NCBI GenBank assembly: GCA_958450365.1
Contig: CAUEEP010000938.1
Location: 744,001-808,000 of the forward strand
Origin: Mesorhabditis belari
Taxonomy: Eukaryota > Nematoda > Chromadorea > Rhabditida > Rhabditidae
Direction: 5' to 3'
Length of the DNA stretch: 64,000 nt
Part shown: positions 12,804-24,546 of the stretch, piece after piece
How positions within the stretch are numbered: the stretch's first letter is position 1
Layout of the letters: each line of letters starts with the position of its first letter
Made by a program: the position numbers and the translations under genes
The notes under the pieces: model-generated
The model's input: the letters and a program-made list of their open reading frames with translations, nothing else
What the model was told of the DNA's origin: nothing
Databases searched by the model: none

Positions 12804-13139
12804 TGGTACTTATGCATCTGGCGGGCGCATTTCCGAACAGCAACGCATTAAGCACTGTTATTTGAATTTTTTTTTGTTATTATGTAATATGCATTTATGT
12901 CAAGCAAAAAAATATCATTGAAACAATACAATACAATAAACAATATAACAATATAAACAAAGTATATTGCTATTTTGTATTGTATTGCTTCAATGACATT
13001 TTTGGAAAGGGTTCGACCGTTCGACAAATTATTTTGCAAATGTTCGACCGTTCGACACAAACTTTTGAAAGTGTTCGATCTGGCACTGTTTGACCGTTCG
13101 AATTGTTCGGAAATGCGCCTGTCAGATCCATAAGTACCT
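12804..13139. mobile_element. Foldback element with 36-base termini
   Basis: The ends are inverted copies of GGTACTTATGSATCTGRCRG, continuing into GCGCATTTCCGAACA. Inside lie a second inverted pair (TATTGTATTG/CAATACAATA with CATTGAA) and clustered TTCGACCGTTCGAC repeats at about 13011-13100. No transposase. The target duplication is not clear. Confidence 0.8.
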
Positions 13140-13602
13140 TTTTCCTGCAGACACCATCGACTTACCCAGCATTATTAACTTCCTTTTGTGCAAAAATGCA
13201 AAAAAAATCGCAACTTTACATCGATTTGAAGTCATTTCGGGAATTTTATTGCGTAAAAGTCCTTTTCAAACATTTTTGTGGCAAAAACGATTAATGGGGC
13301 TGTTATACAATGTTCAAATTGAATTTTCGAAATTATATTTCTCCGCATTGCCTAGAGCAAATCATTTAAGGCCTCCCGTTTATCATTTGCGATCTTTAAC
13401 CACCAACACATTGTCCCCCTTTTACCCTGCCTCAGCGACAGTACTCTTTTCTCTCCGTTCCGTCTCGGGCTCGCGTCCCCCCCTCGGTAGACAGCTAGAT
13501 TAGCACTTCGAATTGCTAAGAACCCGCTTCTTTCAGCTTTTTTTTACTTCCGTTTTTGCTTGTTTTCTGATTTTTGGCCTTAGTGCTTGTGTTTAATTTT
13601 AG

Positions 13603-16600
13603 ATGGGTGATCAGAAGAGCTACAAGACGAGTCTTCTGAATAAAGCTTCGATAGCTTATGACTATCTTCACACAAACAGGTTTCTTCTATTTTACACGTC
13701 ATAATTAGTTCTGATACAATTTCTATAAAATAAACTTGACAGATATTGAGTTTTTTCAATACAACATGTTTTTGCGATAGGTAAAAGTGGAAAGAAAGTG
13801 ACACAGGCACAAGTATAAGCTAAACGAATTAGATTTGTTCATTCATGTCTAGCTTTGATGACACGCATTTAAATTAGCTTTTTAAACTTTAGCATGTACA
13901 ATGTTTATGTTTTAGTACAACTCACGAGTTCGTCTTTGGTGCTATTGCTGAATTAGTGGATAACTCTTTTGATGCGGGCTCAAGCTCATTGTCTATTGAT
14001 TATGGTGAGTTTTTGCCTTTCCCAGTTGGGCAATTATACTAGCTGATGAAAATAAAAGTAAATGACAATTACGGTTACGGATACAAGTTATAGACTTTGA
14101 ATAAAGTGTTGATTTTTAGATCCGCAGATTCAGGCGCTGTCTTTCCTGGACGATGGATGTGGCATGACGCGAGACGAAGTAATTTCAGTCGTTTCGTTTG
14201 GTCACTCAGTGAAAAAGGCGGACCCAAATACTGTCGGACAATATGGAAATGGTCTTAAAAGGTATTTTATTCTTAATATTTTGACATTTATGCTTTGGGA
14301 AAATTAATGTTGCCGTATTTACTCTAATAAAAACCCCTCCCCATAGGAGCGTCGCGTAGTCTAAGTTTACTCTTAAGCAAACGCTTAGATCTCAGCAGCA
14401 GTACGTTTGTTTCTGCGCGCTTGGGTATCAAATTAAAGTTGATAGAATGTGTGATTTTTTGAGATATAACATATATTTTTAGCATTGACAGTATTCATCA
14501 TTTTTTCTAAGCTGTTAATGCTAAAAATAAGTGTTATATCTCAAAAAATCGCCCATTCTCTACTTTAATTTGATCCCCAAGCGCGCAGAAACAAACGTAC
14601 TGCTGCTGAGCTCTAACCGTTTGTTTAAGGGTAAACTTAGACTACGCGACGCTCCTATGAGGGGGGGAGGCTTTTATTAGAGTAAATACGGTAGGTACTT
14701 ATCCAGGGGGGATACTTGTAGGTTTTTTTTTCATGGGTTTCGGGTTTTTTTCTTAGTTTTTCGTAATATTAACGTAATATAATCTAGTAGCGCATTGTCA
14801 GTCGGGGTGCACTTAGGCAGATCCGGGAGGGGGTCAGTGCTGCATGCGAGCTCTCTGGGAATGGATTAGGTTCAGCCTCAATTACTTCCCAGAGAGCTTG
14901 CAGCACTGCCCCCCTCCCGGACCTGCCTAAGTGCACCCCGCCTGACAATGCGCTACTAGATTATAACACATAATAACTGCGAAAAACTAAAAAATATAAC
15001 AAAAAACGCGTGAAAAAACCATGAAAAAAAATGAAAAAACCATCTAAAAGTACCCCCGCACCCGATAATGACTTACCCCCGATACTAGTAAAGTTAGATT
15101 ATGTTATCAAAAATTTGTTTTAGTGGTTCAATGCGAATCGGAAAAGATTTCATTCTCTTTACAAAGAAGAAGGAGTTGCGCACATGCCTATTCCTTTCAC
15201 GCACGTTTCATGAAGGCAATAACTTGAAAGAAGTCTTTGTCCCGACGCCGTCATTTGTTGAAGGAGATTCTGCTTACTTAGAAGATCAAGTAGCTGATCG
15301 AGAACGACATAGCACAGAAATGGATGTGAGTTTTGGAAGAGTAATGAGAAGCTGTTGTTAAATGAAAGTTGAACCCAGTTGATAGTTTATTTTAGATCAT
15401 CTTCGAGTATTCCCCGTTTAAGGATGCGGGAACTTTCTTTGCTCAATTCGACAGGATTAAGGTAAATTAACTAATTTTATTTTTTAGAATCATTCTTTTA
15501 GGGTTCTAACGGCACACTGATTCTTTGTTACAATCTACGCCAGTTGGATCTTTGTATTCCCGAGCTTGATTTCACATCGGACATCTATGATATTCGGCTT
15601 TCCAAGAACGCTGAACAACGGTTGGTGCTGTTAACTCTCTTCGAAGATTGGTCAGTCTTTTAGAGAAGAAGAACGAAATTCTTTGAGGGCCTACTTGTCA
15701 GTTCTATATGCTAAACCAAGAATGAAGGTATTTATAGTTTTTATATGGCTATTCGAATAAGAAGCGAAGTACCAAAAATTTTATTTAGGTTTATCTTCGT
15801 GATAAGAAGGTTGCCACAACAAATCTGCTATACACACTCAGCCAGGCTCGAATGTACAAGTACATGGCAACAAATTTGAAAACTTGTGCTAAGAAAGCCT
15901 ATGAACAATGCGTGATCGCAACTAAACAACGTAAAATTTAAAAGAACGTTTTTTATTCTGGGCAGTAATTTAGTCGAAGAACGAGTCAACCTTGCGAAGT
16001 CGGACCTGAGTGTTTATTCAAAGGAAAAATGGGGGTAAGCAAAAGATAATTTGACTAAAAATAAATAGAATTTAGAAACTTGAACGATAAAGAAACACGC
16101 ATTCGCTTGAACATGATTCGCTCACGAGTCGACGAGCTTACTGAAGAATTAAAACGGTGCAAAGATCGCGAGCAAGAAGCTGCCAAGGCAAAGAACAACC
16201 CGAAGCCGCTTACATTCTTTTTTGGATTGAACGTTCATCACCGAAATAGGTACGTCTGTATAATAAGCATGAATGTTTAATCCAAAGTTGGAGCTTGCAT
16301 CAAGGTTCGCTAAACTATAGCTAAGGAATAACTGTGTACGTTCAGATACGGTCTGATGGTGTACAATAATGGACGGCTTATTGATATGTACATGAAGCTC
16401 AGCATTCAGCGCGAACGTCACGATCAACATATGTAAAAAGTTTTCAAGATAAAGCAGCTTATAATTGCTTTTAGGAAATGTCTTGGAGTCATCGGAATTG
16501 TCGACGTCCCATGTACTGTTTTGGCACCGACACATAATAAACAAGGCTTCGAGAATAGGTAAATTACAGATTTTATTGAAGCATGCAAAAGAAAAACTCA

Positions 16601-19282
16601 ATAAGTTTGCGAACTTTTGTGTGGTGCACGAAAAAAGATGCCGGAGATATCCTCGATCGTTGCATAAACAAATCCTTGCCTAAACTTTTAGTTAGATACA
16701 TAAATTGCTCAAAAAAAATCTTTCATAGGTAGCACAAAGACCAAACTTGTCTCCGACACACACCACCCATGATTTATTTCTATCTTTTTGAAAAGTAAAA
16801 TTTACAGTAAATTAATTACTCTACTTTTTGGGGTAGGCTAATTTCCGCCATTTTACTTGCGTCACTGGGTAGATAAGTGCAACAAAATGATACCAAAGTC
16901 ATGAAGATTGATCCACTTAGAAGAAAGTTATGGCGAGTTGCGCAACTAAAAGGAAATTAGCCTACCCCACCTTTTCAGCAAGTCTTTGGATCAATTCTCG
17001 TTGAATCTTTTGCGCACATAGATAAAACGAATCTTTGTTCGTCGTTGATTCATAAAACTGAATAAAAAAGTTCATAAATTAACTTTTAAAAACCTAACTT
17101 CTTTTAATACTGACTTAACAGCTGTGAGCTTTACATAGCTTAGTTCGTTTGCCTAGATGACTAGATGACTAAATAGCTATTTGACTAAAACTAACCTGGA
17201 TTACGACTTATGCCATTCTTTAAACCTCCCTGCAACTTGAAAACAGTAAAAATGGCTACTTTTCACCTTACAAAGAAACATTCCTAATCTTACATGCAAA
17301 TTTTAGAACTGAGTACCTGTCGCTTTTGCGTGTTGCCAATGAGCACATGGAACAATATTGGTTTGATGTGCAACTAATTTCAAATCAAGGAGGTCCAGCT
17401 GGATTCTGGTTAGTAATTTTTACCAATTCCACTTGTATGCTCGCCTAGGTCGCAATATGGATACAAGTCAACTGCTTGGGAATCGGTTTGCTCTAATGAT
17501 CAAGCTTTTCTTCTTGCTCGTCATAAAGCCACGGGATACACTGTTCAATGTGGTACGTCAAAACTAAATTAACAATTAGCAAGGCATTCGGCAATCGTGT
17601 CCCTGTTTTAGATAAATGTCTGAAGTGGCGTCATCTTGATGTGCAAAAACGTTATATCGACCAAGGGAATTCCATCTGATTGGATTTGTCAAAATAATCC
17701 AAATTCCACATACCAGGTTTACTAATTTGCGATGAATTTAATAAGGATCGGTTGCTCTTTAGAGTTGCTCGAAGTTGGAGGAACTACCAAAGATTCGTGA
17801 AGGTCGTTTAACAAAAGAAACACCAAAAGAGGTAGATGATGTGCGTCATAAACTTAACAAAAATTTTTAGAAGGAAAAGAAAGAAGAGAAGAAGGAGGAA
17901 AAAGTTACTCCTGCTCCAACTCCGGCCAAACCAGCTGCAAAAGTTACCCCACTGGGTCGTGATTCAATTGCTACAGTCGGCATCCATTTATTAGATTTTC
18001 TTATTTATTTTTTAGAGTCGTGGTTCTTCTACTAGAGGCTCGTTATCAACAAAGTATGGTGTTTACCGTTTTATAAGTTCTTTTATCTTTTTAGACGACC
18101 TTATGTGAGTGAAAGTGAAGAAGCAAGCAGTGATGAAGAGAGTGAGGATGACAAGCCATTGCGCAGAAATCTGCCTGCTCGAAACTCAAAGCAACCGGTA
18201 ATTCTGCAACTGTTTGCTTTTTTAATGTAAACTTTCAGATATCTACCGTATCTCCTCGTCGAGCAGCAGCTAAATCTCCGCCTCGGGCCTCTCTTCGATC
18301 TCCTCCAAAACGCAATCATGTTCCACCTACACGTACTCGAGGGTGAGCAGTAATTCTTTTTTAATTTTAGAATTTTTTAGACGAGCATCTCGTGCAAAGA
18401 GTGAAGATGAAGATGAGTCCGAGGAAGATGAAGAGGAGGAAGAAGATTATAGGCCTGTCAATAAGGTAGTAGACTTTCTTGACGATCATTAGGCAGTTTA
18501 GGTTGCACGAACTGTTGCTTCCGTTCGGGCACAAGAAGCGCGTTCTGTCAACTCTTCAACCTCTGCATCAAGCCCATCAGCGACAGACGGAAAACAAGCT
18601 ACGGAGATTAAACAAATGGTCAGCATAAATACACAAGCATTCTAAGCTTTAGCATATAAAATTACGCAGTTTGTTTTCAGAAAGAGAGGGGCGATCGTGC
18701 TATTGCCTTTATTCGCTCAATCTTTGGTGCCCTTGAAAAGAATTCGAACGATTCTACAACCAACAAGATGCAAGATGCTCCGGAAAATAAATTACTTGCT
18801 GTTAATGCCACTGAAATAATACAGCGAGTCATCGTGGAAAATGTCGATAAGGTTGGGCAATAATTTTATGTACAAAAACAAATCTTGCATTTAGGCAATT
18901 GAATCAAAAGAAGAAACTCATCGCGTTGAACTACAGAAACAGGCTCTGGTACGGTTAATCACTTATTTATCATATACACAAGTTTAGGACTCTGAGCAAC
19001 AGTTGATGAATGGCAAGAATCCGGTCACTAGAAAGATTCGAGCAGCTGCTTTGACTGTCGTTAATTGGGGTGCTCAGGAGGACGTAAGTGATTATTCGAT
19101 CCTAAAGATAATGCTGCCCAAGTTTATCAATACAATACAAGCTAAAGGAATGTGTATTTTAGCCAGAGTTTGCTGATATCACGATGGACAACGCGCTTCA
19201 AAAGTTGATCACTTTTGCTGAATCGGTTAGCGACATCAACGTTGAGACGGCTGGCTTAGAAAATGGTGAAGAAACGGCATGA
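13603..19282 (+). CDS. morc-1: MORC-family GHKL ATPase with CW zinc finger
   Basis: A nuclear ATPase that compacts chromatin; C. elegans MORC-1 acts downstream of nuclear small RNAs. About 800-850 codons in more than 20 short exons. ATG follows an acceptor (TTAATTTTAG), suggesting trans-splicing. GHKL motifs: [13 protein letters not shown] (Mg/ATP-binding Asn, about residues 37-49), LDDGCGM and [10 protein letters not shown]. These are followed by MORC markers HNKQGF and [14 protein letters not shown]. The CW finger starts VQCDKCLKWR and ends [14 protein letters not shown]. Its middle has a one-base frame break near 17674 (GGG run), or alternatively a 25-base intron. The C-terminal third is acidic, Lys/Ser-rich and low in complexity, then ends in a predicted helical part. 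The intron at 14263-15121 is inflated by two palindromic elements and that at 16559-17307 by another. CK1 alpha follows 412 bases downstream. Confidence 0.93.
14313..14691. mobile_element. Long-armed MITE in a MORC intron
   Basis: A 379-base palindrome: CCGTATTTACTCTAATAAAA at the left and its complement at the right, with arms of about 150 bases broken by small mismatches (shared inner pieces GACTACGCGACGCTCCTAT and AACGTACTGCTGCTGAG). Right flank is TA, left flank TG. No coding frame. Confidence 0.9.
14700..15085. mobile_element. Second long palindrome in the same MORC intron
   Basis: Core arms of about 80 bases (CTAGTAGCGCATTGTCAG and GGGTGCACTTAGGCAG on the left, complements on the right, ending near 14965) extend outward with lower identity to about 14700 and 15085. 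It abuts the element at 14313-14691. Together they fill nearly the whole 859-base intron. Confidence 0.85.
16828..16973. mobile_element. Small inverted-repeat element in a MORC intron
   Basis: The 20-base ends TGGGGTAGGCTAATTTCC and GGAAATTAGCCTACCCCA are about 105 bases apart. No reading frame. It lies in the intron between the exon ending HNKQGFEN and the next MORC exon. Confidence 0.75.
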
Positions 19283-19694
19283 AAAAAGAATTTTGGACAC
19301 ATAGACTTCTAATTGTCTTATTCATAACAATTAATGTTTTTTTGTTATTTACGAAATTCTTTATGTTACGTTTTGTACATGAGATTATCGTTGTTATTGT
19401 CTTGATCTGAAATTACCCGGTTCTTGTTAGGCAAATATTTTTTGACGATCTCACACTTGATCTTTAATTTTATGCATTTTAATGAATTTAAAATCTATTT
19501 TTCGGAGACCCTTATATTTTCACTTCGTTAATATTGCCAAGAGTTATTTTAAATTTTTTTAATAAAGTTGTTTTGCTTGCGTGTTTCTTTGATCGAAAAG
19601 TTTTTACCTTTTCTGATTATCTTCAGCGATGGAGCTATGTATTTAGTATCTGATGTTCGTTTTTAAAGTCTAAATTTATTTTTATTTCAGAAAG
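19283..19694 (+). promoter_or_regulatory. MORC-CK1 alpha intercistronic region
   Basis: MORC stop to CK1 ATG. An AATAAA signal lies at about 19560. A strong acceptor (TTTATTTCAG, ending 19690) lies four bases before the CK1 ATG. The roughly 130 bases between them are close to the usual 100-base gap in nematode operons, where the downstream mRNA receives a spliced leader. AT-rich, no coding exon. Confidence 0.6.
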
Positions 19695-20678
19695 ATGGCT
19701 GCAAATCCATCTCTTTCTGGGGACTTCATCATCGCCAGCAAGTACAAACTGATACGCAAAATTGGATCAGGATCATTTGGCGATATCTACTTGAGCCTCA
19801 ATGTCACCAATGGAGAGGAGGTTGCTGTGAAAGTCGAGAGCTCACGTTCACGGCATCCACAACTGCTCTACGAGTCGAAAGTGTACAAAATCTTACAAGG
19901 AGGTGTCGGAATTCCACACATTCGATGGTATGGTATCGAACGAGACTACAACGTTTTGGTGATGGATCTTCTCGGTCCGTCTCTGGAGGACTTGTTCAAT
20001 TTTTGCAGCCGCCGTTTCACGATGAAGACTGTGTTGATGTTGGCAGATCAGATGATTGGCCGCGTTGAATATGTACATGTGAAGAATTTCATCCACCGCG
20101 ACATCAAACCTGACAACTTTTTGATGGGAATTGGCCGTCATTGCAACAAGCTCTTCCTTATCGACTTCGGTTTGGCAAAGAAATATCGTGATTCGCGCAC
20201 TCGAACCCATATCGCGTATCGAGAAGACAAGAATTTGACGGGTACGGCTCGCTACGCTTCGATCAACGCTCATCTTGGAATCGAGCAGTCCAGGCGAGAT
20301 GACATGGAGAGTTTGGGGTATGTGCTGATGTACTTCAATCGTGGCACTCTTCCATGGCAAGGACTCAAAGCTGCCACCAAGAAGCAGAAGTACGAAAAGA
20401 TCTCGGAGAAAAAGATGTCAACTTCGGTAGAGGTGCTCTGCAAGGGATTCCCTGCTGAATTCACCATGTTCTTGAACTACTGCAGGGGCTTGCGCTTTGA
20501 TGAGGCTCCAGATTACATGTACTTGCGACAGTTATTCCGCATTTTGTTCAGAACATTGAACCACCAATACGATTACACTTTCGATTGGACGATGCTCAAG
20601 CAAAAGGCAGCTCAGAGCCAAGTCAACGTCACTGATCAGCAAACTGGTCAACAGAATCCGGAAAATGCCGAAGCCTAG
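19695..20678 (+). CDS. kin-19: Casein kinase I alpha
   Basis: A Ser/Thr protein kinase of Wnt, circadian and cell-division signalling, acting in cytoplasm and nucleus. A single uninterrupted frame of 327 codons, a normal length for CK1 alpha. Features: Gly loop GSGSFGD (residues about 25-31), catalytic Lys in [15 protein letters not shown] loop, DFG, the CK1 form of the APE region ([16 protein letters not shown]), and the alpha-type end [16 protein letters not shown]. Near-identity to animal CK1 alpha runs through the whole domain, so all catalytic residues are in place. It has no intron, unlike every other well-resolved gene here, which suggests a retrocopy or intron loss. ATG follows an acceptor by four bases. 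It lies between MORC and TFIIS on the same strand. Confidence 0.97.
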   Translation: MAANPSLSGDFIIASKYKLIRKIGSGSFGDIYLSLNVTNGEEVAVKVESSRSRHPQLLYESKVYKILQGGVGIPHIRWYGIERDYNVLVMDLLGPSLEDLFNFCSRRFTMKTVLMLADQMIGRVEYVHVKNFIHRDIKPDNFLMGIGRHCNKLFLIDFGLAKKYRDSRTRTHIAYREDKNLTGTARYASINAHLGIEQSRRDDMESLGYVLMYFNRGTLPWQGLKAATKKQKYEKISEKKMSTSVEVLCKGFPAEFTMFLNYCRGLRFDEAPDYMYLRQLFRILFRTLNHQYDYTFDWTMLKQKAAQSQVNVTDQQTGQQNPENAEA

Positions 20679-20945
20679 TCATGTTATTTTGATTGCTGCT
20701 GTTACTGAAAACATACTTTTTCGTGTTTATTTTTGTTCTCTTTTCTTGTACTAGTGTTTTTCGATGGCACTTACCCTTGTTGGAGAGCTTGTCCTTCAAA
20801 AATTCATTCATTCTTTGGATCTGGATTGGATACCGTAATGTGAATTATTCATATTTCGTTCCTTTTCACGAAGTGTTCCTTTTTGATTTGTGCCCACGTT
20901 CAATTTCTATTGTTTAATAAATAAAAATTTAGTTATCGATCAAGC
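20679..20945 (+). promoter_or_regulatory. CK1 alpha-TFIIS intercistronic region
   Basis: AATAAATAAA at about 20917 is followed after about a dozen bases by the acceptor AAATTTAG (ending 20932), then the TFIIS ATG at 20946. The poly(A) signal and trans-splice site nearly overlap, as in tight SL1-type nematode operons. A frame at 20693-20917 is hydrophobic and has no start context. It is taken as 3' UTR. Confidence 0.55.
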
Positions 20946-22317
20946 ATGTCCTGCGAAGAAGAAGTGCTCAAGATTGGAAAGAAACTCAACAAGGTAGCGA
21001 TTTAGCATTTTCCTTAAAACTTTTTTAGCTCATTGAGTCTCAAAGGAACGATGAAGCACTCGATGTCCTCGGAGCGCTTTCAAAAATGCCGATCACTGTC
21101 GATATTCTTTCCGTGTGTTTTTATGCAAATGATTTTTTATAATACATGTTATTTAGAAAACACGAATTGGAATGACTTTGAATGAACTTCGCAAAAAAAC
21201 TAACGACGAGAAACTTGCAAAGAAAGCGAAAACACTCATTAAGGTTGGTTGTTTAATGATTGTTCAAAAAATTAATGTTACTTTAGGATTGGAAGAATTT
21301 GGTTGACAATGGTGGCACGAAAGATGCAAAGAATGGAAAAGACGAAAAGGTTTTTGAAGTTTTATTCACTAAAAGCTGAATGCTGAATTTTAGAGCAACA
21401 CAAATGCTTTGCGCCGTAACGATTCATCGTCTTCGAGTTTGGCTCAAAAAGTTACCACTCCTGCTCCCACCACCACAGCGCCTCTCAAGGTTTTTCTTTC
21501 AGCATAACATTACAATGTTTTCAACTTTTATTTTTAGTTGCCTACATCTGCTGCTGCATCTTTTTCTGGAAGCTTCCCACCTAAACATTTGGAAACGGAC
21601 GAGGTAGATTTGATTTCGATTCTTTTTAAAAAGTAAAATTTAGTTCCGAATTAAAGCTTGTGAAATGTTGCTTCAAGCTCTCAAGTCAGGTGAGCTTCCA
21701 GACGGTACACTTGACCCTGAAGAAATGGCCATCAAGATTGAGGACAAACTGTTTGCCGTAAGTTTTTAAACGATTTTTTATATGCCGCATTTTTGGAAAT
21801 TAACTATAATTTAGGTTCACAAGAGCTCTGGTGATAAGTATCGTGGCTCACTCCGATCTCGCGTTTTCAACTTGAAGAAAAATACTGCTCTCAGGGAAAA
21901 TGTTCGTTTTTTATAAAACTTCGTTTACTACTTGCTGGATTTCAGGTTCTCACTGCGGTTGTTACGCCAGAAAAGTTTGCCGTGAGTTCTGAAAAAAGTT
22001 TAAATTCGCTTTATTTCTTTTAGACTATGAGTAGCGAAGAAATGGCATCAGAAGAAATCCGAAAAGAGAGGGAGAAGTTTACCCAAGAAGCTATCCGTGA
22101 CGCTCAGGTTTCCGTTCAACAAGGTAAGACATTAAACTCAACAGAACGCCCCATTCTAACGTTTACTTTCTTAGGTACTCCATCCGATATGTTCAAATGT
22201 GGAAAGTGCAAGAAGAACAACTGTACCTACAATCAGCTTCAAACTCGCTCCGCCGACGAGCCAATGACAACTTTTGTTTTTTGTCTCGAATGTGGTAATC
22301 GCTGGAAGTTTTGCTAA
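20946..22317 (+). CDS. Transcription elongation factor TFIIS
   Basis: Binds stalled RNA polymerase II and stimulates transcript cleavage in the nucleus. Eleven exons join in frame for about 310 residues. Domain I (helical LW/TFIIS N) covers roughly residues 1-85 ([20 protein letters not shown]). A Ser/Thr/Pro linker follows, then domain II ([13 protein letters not shown], and [13 protein letters not shown]). The C-terminal zinc ribbon has the four cysteines CGKC and CLECG and the invariant cleavage motif RSADEP. All parts are intact and the size is normal. The gene is third in the MORC-CK1-TFIIS run. A poly(A) signal AATAAA overlaps the stop (22315). The ATG was chosen because it directly follows an acceptor. 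Confidence 0.96.
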
Positions 22318-22396
22318 TAAAGTTAGTTGTAAACGTTTGCTTTTACCTATCTTCGCCAGTTTTTGACTCTGTTAACTATTTTCAGGACTCCATTTT

Positions 22397-22440
22397 AGAT
22401 ATTTGTATTCTTTGTATTCTTTGTATTCTTTGTATTCTCA
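22397..22440. repeat. TTTGTATTCT tandem repeat
   Basis: Four copies of a 10-base unit just 3' of TFIIS. Simple repeat, no coding role. Confidence 0.9.
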
Positions 22441-22818
22441 TGTTCTAAGTTATTCTTTCAGGATTCACGCAGTTGTTTCCTAAGACATTATGATGTTGGT
22501 ATTACTGGTACTTGTTGTTATGTTAAGTAAATTTTTATAATTTATATTAATATGCAATCTGGACCCGTTTCAGCGTATAACCGTTTGAGTGAGAGGGAAA
22601 ATCACAGCTATCAGAAAGGCACCTCGATAAAATGGTTCATGAGAAACTGTAGGGGGAGCAAGAATATCAGAATTAAATGTGAACATGGAGAGGAATTTGC
22701 CGTTCTGTAAGATTCTTCGACACAAATCTTATTGATTCCATTCTCAAAAGCGAGATTCGATTTAGTTCTTATTGAGGAAGGGAGTTTTATTGTCAAGCAC
22801 CTTCGCACAATGTACCAT

Positions 22819-23686
22819 TCAGATGAAAGGAGGTCCTTGAACAAAATGTGCTCTTTTACGCCAACCTGAAAAACTTTTGGGGTTTTTGGTTTTAGTTCTT
22901 CGTACTTTTACTGCTTTTGTTTCACTCTTCACTTCTTCCATTGTTCGTTGTCGAATCACGGTGACAGCGACAACGGATTCATCCACAAATGGATACTTTT
23001 TGCCAACCTAAAGTTGTACTTTTTGTGGATTTTATTTGTTAACAAGCTACTGGTATTACGGCAGATTACGGTAAGTAATTGCAAAGTTCGTCTGCTTGTT
23101 ACAGCAAAACCAATCTGAAAATCTCGTCTTACCGTATACCAATACTTAATCGTGGAGTTCGTCGACGTTGTCGCTGATCCGATCAATGAAATATCTGAAC
23201 AAGCCGCCGAGAGATCATTCGCACAAAGGACATCCACTCTGAATGATTGAGATTTGAGAGATGATTTTAAGTTCATTCTTTTACCGACAACTCGAGCAAT
23301 CATTTTTGTGATAACAGATCGTGTACCAAGACGGCATCTCGACTGATTCTGAAAAGCGGTTAAAGTTGCTATTCTTATAGTGTACTGTACTGTAATCTAT
23401 TTCCCTCTTGAACTACTCACTTTGTTGTAGATTCACTGTTTGTCCCTTCATATAGGAGCAATTCACCCCGGGAAGCGGTTCCACAAAACCGATTGTCGCC
23501 TCGTTTCGATCGGTGCACTTGGAGAGCTGGAAATGGAAACGTGGTAGCTTTCGAAAGCTGCTGTATAACTGCTGAATGACTGAAGACTGAAGAATGACTA
23601 AATTGCTGAAATACCCACTGGGATTCGATTTGACAGGCAAAAGTGCCGTAGTCGATTATATAAAAAAAATCAGACCGAGATTCCCA
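22819..23686 (-). CDS. Cysteine-containing, probably secreted protein, 5' end missing
   Basis: Five minus-strand exons join in frame: 23686 to about 23617 (WESRSDFFYIIDYGTFACQ), then LSKCTDRNEATIGFVEP, then SVEMPSWYTICYHKND, then VDVLCANDLSAACSD, then VGKKYPFVDESVVAV with a Lys/Arg-rich tail ending at TGA 22819-22821. Eight or more cysteines, an Asn glycosylation site and the lack of any cytosolic domain suggest a secreted protein. The start and any signal peptide should lie above 23686 but were not resolved; one candidate is a short first exon near 23835. The family is not recognised. It is convergent with TFIIS, about 500 bases apart. Confidence 0.55.
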
Positions 23687-23699
23687 CTGCGACTAGAGT

Positions 23700-24531
23700 T
23701 ATGAAGTGAGCGGACATACACACACGCAAACTTGTCTTAGGTTGTCACTGTGTCTTAGAATAAGCAAGATCTTGCCGTAGTCGGTAATTTGAACCCAATC
23801 TATCCGCAAAAGAAATTCTTACGATAATTGTCATTTTTTTTCAAACTTGACTTTCAAACTCATGACTTTCAAATAGTCAAGACGTTTCTTTCTTTTATCT
23901 AATCTTTTCTCAATCTTTTCTCAATTAGAATCTAAATGTGACTCACGTTTAGTTCACTCCACATTTCGCTATCATTCGAGTGAAATCTCTGATGCAAAAT
24001 CTCGTCTCCAATCGTGAATTCCCGAGCGTTTTTGAAATTCCATATCGAAAAAGAGGTCACCCCACAGCACACTTGCAACTGAATTATTTACTTTGCATGA
24101 GATTTCAGAGTTTCCCTAGATACGATACGAAAATCGGGTTATCTGTTTTGGAAAAAGCTATCTGTTTCGGAAACGATCTGTTTCGGGCTATCTGTTTCGG
24201 GCTATCTGTTTCGGAAACGAAAAGAAAAAGAATTCTCGAAATGTGATCTGATCGGTTTGAAAATCGACCTGTGTCCCTAGTTCGTATCCCATCGATTGTT
24301 TCGAGTTGAATTGCAAATCGCAAAATCTCGCCAATTTCCCGGCTTGGCTTTGAATGAAATGAAAGGTGTTGAAGAAGGAGAAAAATAGAAGAAATCGATT
24401 TGTGGAGAGCATTCCTGAAAAGAAAATTTATCGATATTCATTGGAATTCGAAATTTGACAAAATTGAGCAAAAACACAAGGAAATGCAGAAATTGGTCGA
24501 ATTTCATCAACAAAAACATTTGAAAAGTTTT
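23700..24531. other. Gene-poor stretch
   Basis: No confident exon. At 24138-24224 a run of GCTATCTGTTTCGG/CGATCTGTTTCGG units repeats four or five times. The first part may contain the missing 5' exon of the neighbouring minus-strand gene. Confidence 0.45.
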
Positions 24532-24546
24532 ATACACTTGAAAATG

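Noticed and set aside
13090..13503. 137-codon plus-strand frame
   Set aside because: It starts inside the foldback element at 12804-13139 and has no domain or splice support.
16149..16683. Minus- and plus-strand frames over MORC exons, and a possible extra exon near 16572 (DFIEACKRK)
   Set aside because: The minus frame is a shadow. The extra block would need an 11-base intron and hits a stop; the chain through 17308 fits the family.
19893..20360. 155-codon minus-strand frame
   Set aside because: Antisense shadow of the CK1 alpha kinase domain.
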